DNA of 64,000 nucleotides from UBA4416 sp036676295 (GTDB lineage: Bacteria; Bacteroidota; Bacteroidia; B-17B0; Aurantibacillaceae). Below are positions 41,462-50,942 of the stretch, piece after piece (position 1 is the first letter of the stretch; each line of letters starts with the position of its first letter). Under the pieces are notes generated by a model. It did no database searches and had not been told where the DNA came from. It saw only the letters and a program-made list of their open reading frames with translations. A program made the position numbers and the translations under genes. The stretch lies in contig JAKFDE010000016.1 in NCBI GenBank assembly GCA_036676295.1, positions 682,001 to 746,000 on the forward strand. Direction: 5' to 3'.

Positions 41462-41580
41462 TCCCTTTCTTTCATCATTGTTTGCTGGCTCTTCAGACAT
41501 TAATGCCTCACCCGCGAAAATCTGCGAAATCTGAGGGAAAAATCCACTATTATTTCTATTTTTGAGGTTCAATTTTTACA
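41462..41580. other. Intergenic region with a degenerate genomic repeat motif
   Basis: No gene is seen. It contains CACCCGCGAAAATCTGCGAAA (41508-41528), similar in style to short dispersed CGCAGATT-type repeats found between genes in many Bacteroidota. The rest is probably the tyrS promoter. Confidence 0.35.
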
Positions 41581-42867
41581 ATGAACTCAAACTTTATAGA
41601 AGAATTAAAATGGCGTGGTGTGTTACACGACGTGATGCCGGGAACCGAAGAATTACTAGCTAAAGGAATGACTACCGGTTACATCGGTTTTGATCCCACA
41701 GCTGATAGTTTACACGTGGGCAGTTTAGCTCAAATCATGACCTTATTGCGCTTTCAGTTAGCCGGACATAAACCATTAGCCTTAGTTGGTGGCGCAACCG
41801 GTATGGTGGGAGATCCAAGCGGTAAATCTGCTGAACGTAACTTATTAGATTCAGATACTTTAAATAAAAATATTGAAGGCATAAAAAAACAATTAAGTCA
41901 GTTTTTAGATTTTGATTGCGGGGCCAATAGTGCCGAATTGGTAAACAATTACGATTGGTTTAAAACCTTTTCTTTTTTAGATTTTATTCGCGATGCCGGT
42001 AAACACATTACCGTAAATTATATGATGGCAAAGGATTCGGTGAAAAACCGCATCAATGGCGACACAGGAATGTCCTTTACTGAATTTAGTTATCAATTAA
42101 TTCAGGGCTACGATTTTTACCATTTATGGAAAGAAAAAAATTGTATGCTGCAAATGGGTGGTTCCGATCAATGGGGAAACATTACCACAGGTACTGAATT
42201 TATTCGTCGTAAAGCCGGTGGCGAAGCTTTTGCTTTAACAACACAATTAATTAAAAAATCAGATGGTACTAAATTTGGTAAAACTGAAGGTGGAAACATT
42301 TGGTTAGATAGAGAAAAAACTTCTCCTTATAAATTTTATCAGTTTTGGTTAAACGTGAGTGATGAAGATGCAAAATCTTACATCAGGATTTTCACTTTAT
42401 TATCTAAAGCTGAAATAGAAGAAATAGAAACAAAGCAAAATGCGGCACCACACGAACGCCATTTACAAAAAGCCTTAGCTAAAGATGTGACGATACGTGT
42501 GCACAGCGAAGCCGATTATTTACAAGCCATTGAAACAACTGAGTTTTTATTCAAATCAAAAGCAGAAGATGTGGCTAAATTAGATGGTTCGGCATTTGAA
42601 AAAATGTTAGGTGGCATTGATACGTTTGAAGTAAACAAATCAGAATTAATGAGTAATTTAAACTTAGTGGATTTGTTAGTGGAGAAAGCCTCTGTATTTC
42701 CTAGTAAAACAGAAGCCCGTAAAATGGTGCAAGGCAATGCTGTAAGCTTAAACAAAGTAAAAATTGCAGATGTAAATGCAACTATAAATCTTGCAGATTT
42801 TATAGGAGAAAAATATTTACTGGTAAGCAAAGGCAAAAAAGAAAATTATTTATTGAAATTGATTTAA
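41581..42867 (+). CDS. tyrS: Tyrosyl-tRNA synthetase
   Basis: A 428-residue class I synthetase that charges tRNA-Tyr. The HIGH-type motif is HVGS (45-48) after GFDPTADSL, and the KMSKS-type loop is KFGKT (231-235). YQLIQGYDFYHLW and QMGGSDQWGN are the tyrosine-binding signatures. A C-terminal S4 RNA-binding domain (FPSKTEARKMVQGNAVSLN) completes the bacterial form. Confidence 0.97.
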   Translation: MNSNFIEELKWRGVLHDVMPGTEELLAKGMTTGYIGFDPTADSLHVGSLAQIMTLLRFQLAGHKPLALVGGATGMVGDPSGKSAERNLLDSDTLNKNIEGIKKQLSQFLDFDCGANSAELVNNYDWFKTFSFLDFIRDAGKHITVNYMMAKDSVKNRINGDTGMSFTEFSYQLIQGYDFYHLWKEKNCMLQMGGSDQWGNITTGTEFIRRKAGGEAFALTTQLIKKSDGTKFGKTEGGNIWLDREKTSPYKFYQFWLNVSDEDAKSYIRIFTLLSKAEIEEIETKQNAAPHERHLQKALAKDVTIRVHSEADYLQAIETTEFLFKSKAEDVAKLDGSAFEKMLGGIDTFEVNKSELMSNLNLVDLLVEKASVFPSKTEARKMVQGNAVSLNKVKIADVNATINLADFIGEKYLLVSKGKKENYLLKLI

Positions 42868-42878
42868 TACTCACTTAT

Positions 42879-42903
42879 CCCCCTCTGGAGGGGGCAGGGG
42901 GAG
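42879..42903. repeat. C/G-rich imperfect inverted repeat
   Basis: CCCCCTCTGGAGGGGG followed by CAGGGGGAGG. This is a pattern of short dispersed intergenic repeats often seen in Bacteroidota. It stands out against the AT-rich surroundings and can fold as a hairpin just after tyrS, so it may end that transcript. Confidence 0.5.
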
Positions 42904-42935
42904 GAAAATAGCAAGTACACATAGGCACTTAACAA

Positions 42936-43334
42936 ATGATAAAAGACATCGTATTTCCGGAAGTTGAAGATATTGCTGTAGCCATTGTGCAAGAACACGA
43001 AGGTCTGGATGAATACTATGTATGCCTGATCAATTTAAAATTTGTTGATATCAAAAATGTATTGGTAGTGTCAAATGGTTATGGGCTTTCTAATGACAAA
43101 CAAGTAAAAACAAGCACACTACGCAATTTTTTTGACGAAGTAAAACAACACGATTACATTAAAATTGAACCCATTGATAAAGAAGTGTTTGGTTTAACAA
43201 ATGAATTTTGGGTAAGTTTTACTCTAAATAACCAATTATTCGACAAGCAGTTTATCTTCTTACCTGAAACCATTGTGGAAGCAAATTTCGTAAACATTCC
43301 CATTGTCGAAAAAAAGGGTGTTTTAATTAAATAA
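42936..43334 (+). CDS. Conserved hypothetical protein
   Basis: A 132-residue soluble protein without signal peptide or membrane segment, with mixed strands and helices (IVFPEVEDIAVAIVQEHEG, EYYVCLINLKFVDIKNVLVVSNGYG). It resembles a family of uncharacterised Bacteroidota cytoplasmic proteins; no function can be assigned. It stands between tyrS and the E1 gene. Confidence 0.65.
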   Translation: MIKDIVFPEVEDIAVAIVQEHEGLDEYYVCLINLKFVDIKNVLVVSNGYGLSNDKQVKTSTLRNFFDEVKQHDYIKIEPIDKEVFGLTNEFWVSFTLNNQLFDKQFIFLPETIVEANFVNIPIVEKKGVLIK

Positions 43335-43349
43335 TTCCCGTTTTTAGCT

Positions 43350-43376
43350 TAAAATTAGACTAATCCTCTAATTTTA
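43350..43376. other. Hairpin between hypothetical gene and E1 gene
   Basis: A perfect 10-bp inverted repeat TAAAATTAGA/TCTAATTTTA with a 7-nt loop lies 15 bp after the stop at 43334. No T run follows at once, so it may be a weak terminator or an mRNA-stabilising hairpin. Confidence 0.45.
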
Positions 43377-43446
43377 ATGACCATTTTTCGGTAAAATTTC
43401 TGTATTTTTTCATACTTTTATTACCCTTAAGTAATATTAATTTTAC

Positions 43447-45540
43447 ATGGCCATATCATCTTTTGAACCAACTTCAGTGAAAACGAAAATATCTGTTGAA
43501 ACACTTAAAAAAGCTTATTCTTTAATGTGCACTGCCAAAAGTATGGCAGAACTTTATGAAGCAAACAAAGAAATTACGGCCAAATATGTTCACGCTACTT
43601 CTCGCGGCCACGAAGCCATTCAATTAGCCCTTGGTTTACAATTATTACCTCAGGATTTTGTAAGTCCTTACTACCGCGATGACAGTATTTTGTTAAGCAT
43701 TGGTATGTCGCCATTTGAATTGATGTTACAATTATTAGCTAAACGTAACGATCCATTTTCAGGTGGCAGGACATATTATTCACACCCAAGTTTACGCCGT
43801 GATGATATGCCAAAAATTCCGCACCAAAGTAGTGCTACCGGAATGCAGGCTATACCAACAACCGGTATTGCCATGGGTTTACAATATTTAGAATTAAATA
43901 ATTTACAACAGGATTTTAAAGGTTTAAACCCGGTTTCTGTTTGTTCTTTGGGCGATGCAAGTTGCACCGAAGGCGAAGTAGCTGAAGCCTTTCAAATGGC
44001 TACCTTAAAAAAATTACCGATTTTATATTTAGTACAGGATAACGAATGGGATATTTCGGCACATGCCCGCGAAATTCGTTCTCAGGATATTACAGAATAT
44101 GCCAAAGGGTTTAAGGGTTTAGAAACACGTACCATCGACGGAACTGACTTTATTAAATCTTACAACACTGTTCAGGAATGTTTAGAAATTATCCGTGCTG
44201 AACGTCGTCCGATGTTGATTCATGCCAAAGTACCTTTGTTAAATCACCATACATCAGGTGTTCGTAAAGAATGGTACCGCGATGATCTGGAGGAATGCGC
44301 TAAAAAGGATCCATTACCTCGTTTACGTAATCAATTGATCATTGCAGGTGTAGAAGCCTCTGAAATAAAAGCCATTGAAGAACAGGCTGTAGTTTTAGTA
44401 GAAGCTGATTATCAAAGAGCTTTATTGGAAGAAGACCCTCGTCCGGAAGATCTATTACTACACGATTTTGCCCCTACTCCTATTACCGAAGAAAAAGGTA
44501 ACAGAACACCAAGCGGCAAACAGCCAACCGTTATGGTGGATAGCGCTTTATTTGCGATCCGTGAACTCATGGAAAAACATCCGGAGTGTTTGTTATATGG
44601 CCAGGATGTAGGAAAACGTTTAGGTGGAGTTTTCAGAGAAGCTGCTACCTTAGCACAAAAATTTGGTGATGACCGTGTGTTTAACACACCGATTCAGGAA
44701 GCATTTATTATTGGTAGTACAGTTGGAATGAGTGCTGTTGGTTTAAAACCAATTGTAGAAGTTCAATTCGCCGATTATATCTGGCCTGGCTTAAACCAAT
44801 TATTTACTGAGGTAAGCCGTTCATGTTATTTAAGTAACGGTAAATGGCCGGTAAGCTGCGTCATTCGTGTGCCAATTGGTGCTTACGGAAGCGGTGGACC
44901 TTACCATTCAAGTTCAGTAGAAAGTGTACTAGCTAATATCAAAGGAATTAAAATTGCTTATCCAAGTACAGGCGCCGATCTAAAAGGCTTATTAAAAGCC
45001 GCTTATTACGATCCAAATCCTGTTGTGATGTTAGAACACAAAGGATTATACTGGAGCAAAATAAAAGGTACCGAAGATGCTAAAACCATTGAACCGGATG
45101 AAGATTATGTGATTCCTTTTGGGAAAGCACGAATTGTTCAGGAGGCAACTACTGAAAATATTAATAGCGGCAAGTCTATCACCGTTATTACTTATGGTAT
45201 GGGTGTTTATTGGGCTAAAGCTGCTGCCAAAAAATTTGAAGGTCAGGTTGAAATTATTGATCTAAGAACCATTGCACCAATTGACGAAGTAACTATTTTT
45301 GAAAGTGCTAATAAACATGGGAAATGCTTAGTGTTAACTGAAGAGCCTGTGTTTAATGGGTTTTCACAAAGTATTGCCGCGCGTATCTCCGAAAACTGCT
45401 TTAAAAAATTAGATGCGCCTGTAAGAGTCATTGGTTCTGAAAATTTACCTGCTATTCCTTTAAACTCCATTTTGGAAACTACCATGTTGCCAAATGCGGA
45501 TAAAGTAGAAAAAGCAATTGGGGATTTATTGGCATATTAA
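43447..45540 (+). CDS. Fused alpha-beta E1 component of a 2-oxoacid dehydrogenase
   Basis: A 697-residue thiamine-diphosphate enzyme. The N-terminal half (about 15-330) is the alpha subunit with the cofactor motif GDASCTEGEVAEAFQMATLKKLPILYLVQDN. The C-terminal half (about 365-697) is the beta subunit (LYGQDVGKRLGGVFREA, PIVEVQFADYIWPGLNQL, MLEHKGLYW). The two are separate genes in most bacteria and fused like this in many Bacteroidota. It decarboxylates a 2-oxoacid, probably branched-chain, and passes the acyl group to E2. E2 and E3 are not in the window. Confidence 0.9.
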   Translation: MAISSFEPTSVKTKISVETLKKAYSLMCTAKSMAELYEANKEITAKYVHATSRGHEAIQLALGLQLLPQDFVSPYYRDDSILLSIGMSPFELMLQLLAKRNDPFSGGRTYYSHPSLRRDDMPKIPHQSSATGMQAIPTTGIAMGLQYLELNNLQQDFKGLNPVSVCSLGDASCTEGEVAEAFQMATLKKLPILYLVQDNEWDISAHAREIRSQDITEYAKGFKGLETRTIDGTDFIKSYNTVQECLEIIRAERRPMLIHAKVPLLNHHTSGVRKEWYRDDLEECAKKDPLPRLRNQLIIAGVEASEIKAIEEQAVVLVEADYQRALLEEDPRPEDLLLHDFAPTPITEEKGNRTPSGKQPTVMVDSALFAIRELMEKHPECLLYGQDVGKRLGGVFREAATLAQKFGDDRVFNTPIQEAFIIGSTVGMSAVGLKPIVEVQFADYIWPGLNQLFTEVSRSCYLSNGKWPVSCVIRVPIGAYGSGGPYHSSSVESVLANIKGIKIAYPSTGADLKGLLKAAYYDPNPVVMLEHKGLYWSKIKGTEDAKTIEPDEDYVIPFGKARIVQEATTENINSGKSITVITYGMGVYWAKAAAKKFEGQVEIIDLRTIAPIDEVTIFESANKHGKCLVLTEEPVFNGFSQSIAARISENCFKKLDAPVRVIGSENLPAIPLNSILETTMLPNADKVEKAIGDLLAY

Positions 45541-45587
45541 ATTACTTTTATAAAGCAAAACGGCTAATAAAAGTATAACCAGCATTT

Positions 45588-47039
45588 ATGAAAAAAATAA
45601 TTGAATACGGTTTGATCATACTATGTATGATTCCGCTGTTCTTTATCAATATCAAAACCAGTCACGATTGGGGAGATGATTTTGCGCAATATATTCATCA
45701 AGCTAAAAACATTGCAGAAGGCATATCACAAAACGAAACCGGCTACATTTTCAATGCTAATAACGCTGTAATGGGACCACAGGCATACCCTACAGGATTT
45801 CCTTTATTGCTCAGCACTGTTGTTGCCTTTTCAGGCATTGATTTTTCAGCCTTCAATTTATTCACTACTTTATTTTTAGCACTTACCTGTTTTGTAGGAT
45901 TTTTAATTCTAAGACTCCACGTTTCATTTTTAGCAGCTTTTGTCACTACGTTAATCATTGCATACAATCCTGTTTTTCTTTATTTCAAAACAGAGATCTT
46001 ATCTGATCTTCCCTTTGCCTTTTTCTCGATGTTGTGCATTTACATCATTCACAAAAAGGAAAACATTTTTTTAAGTTTGCTGTTAGGTTTCTCAATGGCT
46101 TTTGCCATGCACATAAGATCTGTAGGGACTTTGTTAGTGATCGTTTTCGTTATTTATCAATTGTTCTTCAAAAATAACATCCGCCACTTTTCCTTCAAGC
46201 AACACTTGCACACCGGCATTACACTTGTTTCACTTGTATTGGTCTATTTTATTATTAAATTTTCTTTTCCTTGCAACACCAATTATCCTTCTATTTTTGA
46301 AACAGAAAATTACTGGCATACTGTTAACGATCATATCTCTTACAACTCGTATCATTTATCCTGGATGTTTAGAGGTTACGAAACAAAGTATTATTATTAC
46401 ATAGGTGTTATCACTTCTTCCTGTTTGATTGTATTTAGCATCCTGGGCTTTATTCATTTTTTCAAGGAAAATAAAAAATCCCTTATCAATCTATATGTAG
46501 TAGGATACTTGTTTATCATTATGAGTTTTAAATTTAGCGATGCGGGTATGCGCTTTTTGTTTCCGGTTTTATTTTTCATTTTCCTATATGCGATCATTGG
46601 TCTTAAAAAAAGCCTTGAATCGCTTATGAGCAATACAAAATGGTTTACAATTTGTATTGGTGCATTGGTATTGTTTTCCTACAAAGATGAAATAACAAAA
46701 ATAATTGACACTCAGGACTCTATCATAGATGGGCCAAATACGCCTTTCGCAATGGAAATGTTTAATTACATAAACACGTCTACAGAAAAAAATTGTGTGA
46801 TCGAATTTGATAAACCTAGAGCATTAGCACTATACACACATGTTAACGCTGTTGCTTTTGATCCGGGAATTTCTCCTGAAGATTTCAAAAGAGACCTCAA
46901 CGCCTTTAAACCGGATTATATTTTAACCTGTGAAAATGTAAGTCCTCAAAACATCAAATCCTATACTCAAAATGATACTTCATTGTGTAAATTGATCTAC
47001 ACTAACGAATTATTTAAACTATACAAAGTGGTTCGTTAG
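45588..47039 (+). CDS. GT39-like membrane glycosyltransferase
   Basis: A 483-residue protein with about 10 transmembrane helices and a short soluble C-terminal domain. The first loop has the acidic motif HDWGDDFAQYIHQA (about 27-40), the position of the catalytic Asp residues of GT-C enzymes, and the pattern YPTGFPLLLS follows. The substrate is unknown. It converges with the polysaccharide deacetylase gene, overlapping by 4 bp. Confidence 0.72.
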   Translation: MKKIIEYGLIILCMIPLFFINIKTSHDWGDDFAQYIHQAKNIAEGISQNETGYIFNANNAVMGPQAYPTGFPLLLSTVVAFSGIDFSAFNLFTTLFLALTCFVGFLILRLHVSFLAAFVTTLIIAYNPVFLYFKTEILSDLPFAFFSMLCIYIIHKKENIFLSLLLGFSMAFAMHIRSVGTLLVIVFVIYQLFFKNNIRHFSFKQHLHTGITLVSLVLVYFIIKFSFPCNTNYPSIFETENYWHTVNDHISYNSYHLSWMFRGYETKYYYYIGVITSSCLIVFSILGFIHFFKENKKSLINLYVVGYLFIIMSFKFSDAGMRFLFPVLFFIFLYAIIGLKKSLESLMSNTKWFTICIGALVLFSYKDEITKIIDTQDSIIDGPNTPFAMEMFNYINTSTEKNCVIEFDKPRALALYTHVNAVAFDPGISPEDFKRDLNAFKPDYILTCENVSPQNIKSYTQNDTSLCKLIYTNELFKLYKVVR

Positions 47040-47782
47040 CTAATTACATTAGTAAAACCATAACCCTGTTCTTTTATAGCAGGAATAAGTTCTTCCAATA
47101 ATTCAGGCATAAACTCTAAACGGTCGTGCAACAATATAATTGCTCCCGGTTTTAATTGTGATAAAACACGTTGCTTAATCTTTTGTACATCTTTGATCGA
47201 AGTATCATAACTACGAATGTTCCAGCCTATGGATTGCAGATGCAATGTTTTAACAACGCTTGCAATATTAGGATTAGTAACGCCATAAGGCGGGCGAAAT
47301 AATTTTGTATAAGGCTGATAGGTTTCAATTAGTGTTTGACAAGCTTCAAGATCTTCTTTCACTTTTTTAGTTGGCCACACATCGATCCAATAGTCATGCG
47401 AAAAACTATGATTGCCGATGTGATGTCCTTCATTAACAATTTGTTTTAAAATGGATTCATTTCCTTTGATGTTTTTTCCGATCACAAAAAACAATGCCTT
47501 AACCTCGTGTTTTTTTAATACCTCTAAAACCCTTGCTGTGTTTGGGTTATGCGGACCATCATCAAAGGTAAACATAACAGTTTTAGAATTAGCGCTTAAT
47601 TGATTCATCGAGTTCAAATGAAAATTCAAGCCAATAAAATAAGCGCCACAAAACTGAATGACTGAAAATAAAACTATCCAAATTACCGGATACCAATAGC
47701 TTAAATTCAAATCAGCTTGAAAACAAAAAAAGGCTGTCAAGCCTAAAAAAAATGTAATGGTGGTTGGCCAGAATTTTAGCAT
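47036..47782 (-). CDS. Polysaccharide deacetylase (NodB/CE4 family)
   Basis: A 248-residue protein. Two N-terminal transmembrane helices (about 8-50) anchor a NodB domain: TFDDGPHNPNT (catalytic and metal Asp), HHIGNHSFSH (metal His pair), LFRPPYG, and the late His motif ILLHDR. It removes N-acetyl groups from a peptidoglycan-, chitin- or exopolysaccharide-like substrate, outside the inner membrane. It overlaps the upstream ketosynthase-like gene by 7 bp and is the last gene of that operon. Confidence 0.9.
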   Translation of the reverse strand: MLKFWPTTITFFLGLTAFFCFQADLNLSYWYPVIWIVLFSVIQFCGAYFIGLNFHLNSMNQLSANSKTVMFTFDDGPHNPNTARVLEVLKKHEVKALFFVIGKNIKGNESILKQIVNEGHHIGNHSFSHDYWIDVWPTKKVKEDLEACQTLIETYQPYTKLFRPPYGVTNPNIASVVKTLHLQSIGWNIRSYDTSIKDVQKIKQRVLSQLKPGAIILLHDRLEFMPELLEELIPAIKEQGYGFTNVIS

Positions 47783-48843
47783 TGACTTAACAATGTAAAC
47801 GAAAAATTAATACCCAGGTACTGATTAATAACAAGAACACGTTTGATTTGAGATGGACGCTTAGTTGACACAGCAAGAACCTCAGGCAATTGTTGTTTCT
47901 CTACCAATTTTGCAGCTGTCCACATCGCAAAGGCAGACGCCGTGTGATATTCGCCCGACACATGTTTATAAGAAGCGACTATAGATTCTTTTTCAATGCT
48001 CGGTAACATCTCTACAAGCAACTTATCAAAATTCACATCAGAACTAAAGCCCATCATAGTGACATCAATATCTGATAATTTTAAATTGTGTGATTGTAAA
48101 AAAGCATGAAGTTTCTTTAAGATCTCTTCGGATGTTTTTGGCTTATACAATGTTTGCATGCCATCAATACACGCAATACTTTTTTCTGTTTTAGCATGAT
48201 GCAATACAAAAAAAGCACCGCCTTCACTCATCTGAATACCCGGAGTTGTTGATTCCCAAAAAGGAACAGTGGCATTATAATTTTTAAACTTCTTTGCGCG
48301 TCTGTTTAATAACACAAAATTTGGTGTATGTTCTTCAATGCCACCAACCATAATAGTTTTCTTTCCTTCTGCAAATAACATCAAGGCGTCCTGTACGGTA
48401 CTTTCAAAAGAAAAGCCTCTATGCACATAAGTAAAATTATAATCATGGCATTTCATGATCAACGCAATTTGAGATCCGACTGTATTATGTGTAGATTGAA
48501 TAAAAGAAGTAGGTGTTAAAAATTGTTCGTTGTTATCTAAAAGCGCTAATAAAAAACGCTCACTGTCTTCAAAACAACCCAAGCCTGTACCGGTAATAAT
48601 AGCATCAACATTTTTTATCTCAGCCTGATTAATTGCCAAGTTGGCTGTAGCTACACCCATCTTTATAGCACGACCCATTCGGCGCAATAAGTTGGGCGCA
48701 ATGTATTCTTTATAAGAAGGTTCGATCGCATTGAAATGGTCAACGTTAGGCTCAGCAATGGTTTCAAAAAACCAATTCGCATCAATCGTGTTTTGAGGAG
48801 AGATGCAACCCATGCCGTTTATGTAAGCCTTAGTCAAAATCAA
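47776..48843 (-). CDS. Ketosynthase-like protein lacking the active-site cysteine
   Basis: A 355-residue protein with the thiolase/ketosynthase fold (INGMGCISPQN at the start, YKHVSGEYHTASAFAMW near the end). Where ketosynthases have TACSS it has HRGFSFEST (about 141-149), so there is no catalytic Cys. It may act as a chain-length-factor-like partner of the active ketosynthase encoded just upstream. The likely start is TTG 48843, directly after the upstream stop; the first ATG would lose the conserved first strand. Confidence 0.8.
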   Translation of the reverse strand: MILTKAYINGMGCISPQNTIDANWFFETIAEPNVDHFNAIEPSYKEYIAPNLLRRMGRAIKMGVATANLAINQAEIKNVDAIITGTGLGCFEDSERFLLALLDNNEQFLTPTSFIQSTHNTVGSQIALIMKCHDYNFTYVHRGFSFESTVQDALMLFAEGKKTIMVGGIEEHTPNFVLLNRRAKKFKNYNATVPFWESTTPGIQMSEGGAFFVLHHAKTEKSIACIDGMQTLYKPKTSEEILKKLHAFLQSHNLKLSDIDVTMMGFSSDVNFDKLLVEMLPSIEKESIVASYKHVSGEYHTASAFAMWTAAKLVEKQQLPEVLAVSTKRPSQIKRVLVINQYLGINFSFTLLSQC

Positions 48844-50037
48844 TTATGCTTTCTTAAATATTAAGGATGAACAATTTCCACCAAAACCAAAAGAGTTTGA
48901 AAGTATTGTGTTCACTGGTGTTAAAAGTAATTTAGTTTCCGGAATCAAATTCAACTCAGCAATAGGCGTTGTAAAATTCAAGTTCGGAAATATCATATTG
49001 TTTTGTAATGATAATACAGAAATAATTGCTTCGATACTAGCTGCTGCAGCTAAAGTATGTCCGGTAAATGCTTTGGTAGAACTAAACTTAGGAACCTGAT
49101 CTCCGAAAATGGCTTTTGTGGCCATACCTTCCGATTGATCATTATTAGGTGTTCCTGTTCCATGCATATTAATGTAATCAATTTGTGATGGCGTTAATCC
49201 ACTCATTTGCAAAGCTTGTTGTATAGCTAAGGTTGCACCAAATCCTTCGGGCGACGAAGCTGTTTGGTGATACGCATCATTGGCATTAGCATAACCAACT
49301 ACTTCCGCTAAGGCTTTTCCTCCACGTTTGTTCAACGCATGTTCGCCTTCTATTACTAAAAAACCTGCAGCTTCGCCTAAATTTAATCCTTTACGATTTT
49401 CATCAAATGGCTTACACCATTCTCTGTCCAATATCATTAACGTATTAAACCCATTAAAAGTAAATTTTGATAGCGCATCCACTCCACCAACCACAGCTCT
49501 ATCTAACAAACCATGTTTGATCATACGGCAACCTAACATCACTGCGTTAGCTGCTGATGAACAAGCCGTTGAAATAGTAGTCACATAATCCACATTGCCA
49601 ATATAATCAGCAATACGTTCAGTACTGTCGCCACAATCGTGTGTATCTAATACACCCAAATGATCGTCTTTTTCAAATAATTCTTTGTAATACAATTCCG
49701 TTTTACCCATTCCTGCTACTGTTGTAGAAGAAATAACTCCGGTACGCATACCATCTTTAGTATCGATGCCTGAATGGATCACCGCTTCTTTAGCCGCTAA
49801 CATAGCGATGTAAGAATTACGATTTAGATCAGGATTATTATCCTTTACCAGATCAGCCAAATCTTTATTGGAAAGTTTTATCTCGCCTGCTAAAAACTCA
49901 TCTTTGTAACGAGTTGTTAAATGGTTTATTTTTCCAATTCCTGTTTTGGAATTAGAGAGTGATTGAAATGCTTCGGGCACATTGTTTCCAATGGCTGAGA
50001 TCATTCCTAACCCTGTAATATAAACGCGTTGAGACAA
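48844..50037 (-). CDS. 3-oxoacyl-ACP synthase (FabF-like ketosynthase)
   Basis: A 397-residue condensing enzyme with a complete Cys-His-His site: C159 in TISTACSSA, H292 in NMHGTGT, H327 in AFTGHTLAAA. It joins malonyl-ACP units to an acyl chain. It starts at TTG 50037, six bases after the ACP stop. The neighbours (ACP, a second active ketosynthase, a Cys-less partner) suggest special acyl or polyene chain synthesis and not bulk fatty acid synthesis. Confidence 0.92.
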   Translation of the reverse strand: MSQRVYITGLGMISAIGNNVPEAFQSLSNSKTGIGKINHLTTRYKDEFLAGEIKLSNKDLADLVKDNNPDLNRNSYIAMLAAKEAVIHSGIDTKDGMRTGVISSTTVAGMGKTELYYKELFEKDDHLGVLDTHDCGDSTERIADYIGNVDYVTTISTACSSAANAVMLGCRMIKHGLLDRAVVGGVDALSKFTFNGFNTLMILDREWCKPFDENRKGLNLGEAAGFLVIEGEHALNKRGGKALAEVVGYANANDAYHQTASSPEGFGATLAIQQALQMSGLTPSQIDYINMHGTGTPNNDQSEGMATKAIFGDQVPKFSSTKAFTGHTLAAAASIEAIISVLSLQNNMIFPNLNFTTPIAELNLIPETKLLLTPVNTILSNSFGFGGNCSSLIFKKA

Positions 50038-50043
50038 TTGAAA

Positions 50044-50301
50044 TTAGGCTTTACCTTGAGCTTTAATATATTCAGCCATCGTTTTGATCGATTGGAAAAT
50101 AGTTTTTCCGTCTTTAGGATCTTCGATCTTAATACCGTAGTGTTTTTCCAATAACACAATTAATTCTAAAGCATCGATAGAATCTAATCCTAAACCTTCT
50201 CCAAATAATGGAGCATCTGGTTGAATATCTTCCGGTTTAACCTCAGCTAAATTTAATTGCTCAATGATTTGTGTTTTTAATTTTTCTATTAATGCGTCCA
50301 T
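50044..50301 (-). CDS. Acyl carrier protein
   Basis: An 85-residue acidic four-helix protein. The phosphopantetheine serine is S41 in GLGLDSIDALEL. It carries the growing acyl chain for the ketosynthases on both sides. It is not the housekeeping AcpP by context and sequence. It overlaps the upstream gene by 13 bp. Confidence 0.94.
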   Translation of the reverse strand: MDALIEKLKTQIIEQLNLAEVKPEDIQPDAPLFGEGLGLDSIDALELIVLLEKHYGIKIEDPKDGKTIFQSIKTMAEYIKAQGKA

Positions 50302-50942
50302 TTTGTTTGGTTATATAATTCTGTAATTGTTGATTGATTAAGAGGTTTAAAAATACTGCTTTTATTTCTATTTTCTTGGGTTTCAGCTAAAAAAATAAAG
50401 GCTTCATAATTGCCCTTGTCTACCTCAACCCATCCTTCAATAACCGCGTCTGAACCCGCATTTAGCAACATTTGCGTGTAATTATCCAATAACTCAACAT
50501 CTAATTTTTCTGACACAAAAAAGGCATTTTCACCGGTTATCTTATGTCGGATAGCAATTTCACCAATCACAATATTGGGCAAAGTGTATACAAACACGGC
50601 AGGCGAAGGAAAATAATTCGATTTATCAGAAATGGAAAGTTGATGCTGTCTGTCTGTTTCTAAACTCGATGCAGAATTTGACAAGACAATACCTATTTTG
50701 CTTAAATCATTTGAAGTCAAAAAATCAGAGTCTTTTAACACGAATTCAGTACACAAAAAACCCAACTTACACTGGGCATCCATTTTATGAAATTTAGGAT
50801 AACTAATCCCTAAAAATTTGTAAGCAGCAGATAAAAACTCTGGTAACGAAGCATTCTGATCGCCGACAAATACAATAATTCCATTAACCGAAACCTGGTT
50901 ATTTTTTATATGTGCGTATGATGTGATATGATTCAATGTCAA
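50289..50942 (-). CDS. Short ketosynthase-like protein (N-terminal KS fold, no active site)
   Basis: A 217-residue protein, half the length of a ketosynthase. SKIGIVLSNSASSLETDRQHQ, PSPAVFVYTLPNIVIGEIAIRHKITGENAFF and an ending strand set look like the first half of a thiolase fold, but the Cys position is empty (GENAFF). Similar short proteins occur in Bacteroidota polyene/flexirubin-type clusters, usually labelled 3-oxoacyl-ACP synthase. The probable start is TTG 50942, directly after the upstream stop. Confidence 0.72.
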   Translation of the reverse strand: MTLNHITSYAHIKNNQVSVNGIIVFVGDQNASLPEFLSAAYKFLGISYPKFHKMDAQCKLGFLCTEFVLKDSDFLTSNDLSKIGIVLSNSASSLETDRQHQLSISDKSNYFPSPAVFVYTLPNIVIGEIAIRHKITGENAFFVSEKLDVELLDNYTQMLLNAGSDAVIEGWVEVDKGNYEAFIFLAETQENRNKSSIFKPLNQSTITELYNQTKWTH

